This document shows positions 5,831 through 7,157 of a stretch of DNA of 7,157 nt, piece after piece. The DNA comes from Candidatus Peregrinibacteria bacterium (GTDB taxonomy: Bacteria; Patescibacteriota; Gracilibacteria; UBA1369; LOWO2-01-FULL-3). The stretch lies in NCBI GenBank assembly GCA_016214225.1, contig JACROX010000048.1, positions 1 through 7,157 of the forward strand, in the 5' to 3' direction. Both the position numbers and the translations under genes were made by a program. The number at the start of each line of letters is the position of its first letter. Position 1 is the stretch's first letter. The notes under the pieces were generated by a model. The model was given only the letters and a program-made list of their open reading frames with translations, was not told the origin of the DNA and did not search any database.

Positions 5831-6463
5831 ATGAATTTCAGATCCGTTGACGATTTAGTGAAACAAAAGAGGAGAGCAAAAGTGGAACTTGCGAAGAAAT
5901 TCGGGTTTTATAACGAGTTCGCCCGCCTAAAGGCGGGCTCACGCTACTTGTCTAGCAGCCCTTCGGGCCGCTTGAATGATAAAATACTTCTTGGAATATT
6001 TTTGGATAAAGCCTTGTCCAAGCCCGAAGAAGAAAAATTGAAGATTATTTTGGATGGGCTGAACGCCATAGATGTGCAAGTCGTGGCTTTGGCGGACAGT
6101 AATATGCATTTGTTCGAGGGAGTGGCGGGAGCTTTTGTTTTACATTACACAAGACTTAACAGACACAAACTTTTGATGGCGGCCGATATCGCTTTGAGTT
6201 TTGATTTTTCCGATATTGAAGAGCTTATGATTAATGGCGTTATTCCAATAAGTTCGAAGAGGCCGGAAGTTTTCGACTACGATCCGAATCGCGAAACCGG
6301 CAATGGATTTATATATAAAAATGATAGTCCGTGGGGAATTTTCGCGGCTTTGGTAAGGGCGCTTGAAACCTTTAAATTCCCTTACGATTGGAAACATATA
6401 ATGAGGCAGGGGTCTGATTTCACTGGAGGGTTTGAGGACCGGAAGAACCCGTTTGAGCAGTAA
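5831..6463 (+). CDS. Degenerate GT5 (glycogen/starch synthase)-like C-terminal domain protein
   Basis: The 210-residue product resembles only the C-terminal Rossmann half of bacterial glycogen synthase. Landmarks in family order are an N-terminal helix resembling the NK..LQ..LGL entry segment (about 10-26), GIFLDKALSKPEEEKL at 55-70 in place of the G-V-x-R-L-x-x-Q-K-G loop, DVQVVALADSN at 81-91, MAADIALSFDF at 116-126, NGVIPISS at 135-142 in place of YGTIPIV, and FDYDPNRETGNGFIY at 148-162 followed by a long helix. The loop Lys appears kept (Lys64), but the Arg position reads Asp59. The acidic F-E-P-C-G motif is replaced by FSDIEE. The N-terminal acceptor domain is absent, so ordinary glucosyl transfer looks unlikely; binding or regulation is only a guess. 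Residues 31-48 are encoded by a palindromic insert. ATG 5831 is chosen from the promoter position; no Shine-Dalgarno is seen. Its 3' end overlaps the convergent gene by 44 bp. Confidence 0.6.
   Translation: MNFRSVDDLVKQKRRAKVELAKKFGFYNEFARLKAGSRYLSSSPSGRLNDKILLGIFLDKALSKPEEEKLKIILDGLNAIDVQVVALADSNMHLFEGVAGAFVLHYTRLNRHKLLMAADIALSFDFSDIEELMINGVIPISSKRPEVFDYDPNRETGNGFIYKNDSPWGIFAALVRALETFKFPYDWKHIMRQGSDFTGGFEDRKNPFEQ
5921..5972. repeat. Palindromic element inserted in frame in the GT5-like gene
   Basis: A perfect 7-bp hairpin (GCCCGCC-TAAA-GGCGGGC, 5921-5938) is followed by a 15-base spacer and a second hairpin at 5954-5972 (AGCAGCCC-TTC-GGGCCGCT, one mismatch). The overlapping core at 5936-5954 is shared with the repeat cluster beside ftsA. 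The block is GC-rich compared with the gene around it and encodes about 17 residues (31-48) rich in Ser, Gly, Arg and Leu. They fall in a variable loop just before the first strand of the Rossmann fold, where an insertion would be tolerated. Confidence 0.65.
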
Positions 6464-6803
6464 TTGAAGTGATCAAGTGAATTATATCGGACAGGTTTAT
6501 ATATCTGATGATATCAAGCCCAAGGGCTTTTCCGACTGTGCCTACAATGACGGTCGCTAAAATTGTTACGATAAGCCCTATAATCGCGTAACGAATCGTG
6601 GAGACCGCGGATTTTATTTTTTCTTCTTGTCCTCCCGAAAGGATAAAAGATATTCCTCCAAAGAAAATAAATGCCACGGAAAGAAATCCGGCAATGATAA
6701 TGGCGTACGCCAAACCGTAACTGATTATTCCTCTTATATCGTAATTTTCAGCTATATTAAGCACTCCTGTGCTTGCGGGACTTGACGGTAAATTTATAGG
6801 CAT
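6420..6803 (-). CDS. Small two-helix membrane protein, VirB2/TrbC-like
   Basis: The 127-residue protein has a polar N-terminus and a first hydrophobic segment at about 25-55 (ending FFGGISFILSGG). A short charged loop, QEEKIKSAVSTIR (59-71), leads to a second hydrophobic segment at 72-94, followed by a polar tail. The pattern of a Gly-rich helix end, S-G-G-x-E-E-K, then a second helix is that of VirB2/TrbC-type pilin subunits of type IV secretion, and many Patescibacteria carry such small proteins. No cleavable signal peptide is clear. It starts 15 bp after khpA on the same strand, so the two are probably co-transcribed. Its 3' end overlaps the convergent GT5-like gene by 44 bp. No VirB4 or other secretion gene is in the window, so a conjugative role is not shown; a general membrane role is equally possible. 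Confidence 0.7.
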   Translation of the reverse strand: MPINLPSSPASTGVLNIAENYDIRGIISYGLAYAIIIAGFLSVAFIFFGGISFILSGGQEEKIKSAVSTIRYAIIGLIVTILATVIVGTVGKALGLDIIRYINLSDIIHLITSITAQTGSSGPQTLQ

Positions 6804-6818
6804 GTTCGGATTCTACCA

Positions 6819-7076
6819 CTACGCCTCGTTTGGTTCAACTATTTTTAGATTTACGCGCGCGTTGTTTTTTGAACCGATTATTCGAAGAAGAGTTCTGATC
6901 GCTTTCGCGGTTTGTCCTCCTTTGCCGATAATCTTGCCCATGTCTTCTTTATTTACTTCGAGAGTGATAAGAACTCCCATCTCGTCAACTACTCTTGTTA
7001 ATTTTATTTCGTCAGGCTTTTCAACAATTTGTGAAATTATAAACCTGACAAATTCTAAATCTTTTTCTTCCGTCAT
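6819..7076 (-). CDS. khpA: KH-domain RNA-binding protein KhpA
   Basis: The 85-residue product is a single type II KH domain of the YlqC/KhpA family. It has the RNA-binding GxxG loop as IIGKGGQTAKAIRTLL (49-64), preceded by a beta hairpin (ITLEVNKEDMG) and followed by the final strand ARVNLKIVEP. Family members bind RNA, often together with KhpB (Jag), and influence cell elongation and division in Gram-positive bacteria. In many bacteria the gene lies directly after rpsP (ribosomal protein S16). Here 36 bp separate it from the preceding reading frame on the same strand. No Shine-Dalgarno precedes the ATG. Length is normal and the domain is complete. Confidence 0.93.
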   Translation of the reverse strand: MTEEKDLEFVRFIISQIVEKPDEIKLTRVVDEMGVLITLEVNKEDMGKIIGKGGQTAKAIRTLLRIIGSKNNARVNLKIVEPNEA

Positions 7077-7112
7077 TTTGTGTTGGTGTTATGGGATAGG
7101 GTTATTAACTGA

Positions 7113-7157
7113 TTAAGATTGTTGTGGTTCCTGTTGTGGTTCCTGTTGTGGTTCCTG
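7113..7157 (-). CDS. C-terminal tail of a gene cut by the right edge, possibly rpsP
   Basis: Read on the minus strand, the last bases give Gln-Glu-Pro-Gln three times, then Gln-Ser and a TAA at 7113-7115. Position directly upstream of khpA suggests ribosomal protein S16, whose C-terminus is often extended by a low-complexity tail; this is inference from gene order only. All three minus-strand frames are open across the repeat. The Gln/Glu/Pro frame was chosen because its composition suits a soluble tail. A second frame ends in a TGA that overlaps the khpA ATG and cannot be excluded. Confidence 0.45.
   Translation of the reverse strand, partial: QEPQQEPQQEPQQS
7122..7157. repeat. Three exact copies of a 12-bp tandem repeat
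   Basis: TTGTGGTTCCTG is repeated three times without change up to the window end and may continue beyond it. Twelve bases are four codons, so copy-number change would keep the reading frame and only lengthen or shorten the Gln-Glu-Pro-Gln tail. Confidence 0.9.

Noticed and set aside
6769..7116. 115-codon plus-strand open frame
   Set aside because: Antisense to khpA and the adjacent membrane-protein start; the khpA frame has a full KH domain.
7122..7157. Start of a CRISPR array
   Set aside because: Units are 12 bp, contiguous and without spacers, so it is a simple coding tandem repeat.

Overview
This window looks like chromosomal DNA from a member of the Candidate Phyla Radiation (Patescibacteria, most like Parcubacteria). 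The evidence is AT-rich DNA, compact genes with short spacers, almost no Shine-Dalgarno sequences, an ftsA-ftsZ pair without other cell-wall cluster genes, and several small proteins of types common in that group. The lineage call is inference from protein style, not from a marker-gene tree. TGA acts as a stop here (the FemAB-like gene and the small membrane protein both end in it), so the standard bacterial code fits and the TGA=Gly code of Gracilibacteria/Absconditabacteria does not.

Left edge (1-1040): a possible C-terminal tail of a plus-strand gene, an AT-rich spacer, then an HNH-nuclease-like gene on the plus strand. The HNH gene is bracketed by two diverged direct repeats (67-120 and 960-1013, 39 of 54 bases identical). 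The right copy covers the 3' end of the next gene, so the left copy looks like the remains of a duplicated gene junction.

Centre (991-5728, all minus strand; transcription runs right to left): a stand-alone 5'-3' exonuclease, ftsA, ftsZ and a FemAB-type peptidyltransferase. FtsA anchors FtsZ filaments to the membrane, and the FemAB protein probably builds peptidoglycan cross-bridges, so three of the four genes serve division or the cell wall. The exonuclease appears to start at a CTG codon. ftsZ has its own promoter, whose -35 box lies in a perfect inverted repeat. A cluster of short palindromes sits at the ftsA 3' end.

Right part (5729-7157): a promoter drives a plus-strand gene that resembles only the C-terminal half of a GT5 glycogen/starch synthase with altered active-site residues. 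It carries an in-frame palindromic insert that shares a core with the repeat at the ftsA end. It converges on, and overlaps by 44 bp, a minus-strand two-helix membrane protein (VirB2/TrbC-like). Upstream of that on the minus strand are khpA (KH-domain RNA-binding protein) and a Gln-Glu-Pro-Gln repeat tail of a gene cut by the window edge, possibly rpsP.

The items most worth following up are the palindromic repeat family that enters coding sequence, the degenerate GT5-like protein, the CTG start, and the duplicated junction around the HNH gene. I found no CRISPR array, transposase, tRNA, rRNA or clear defence system.
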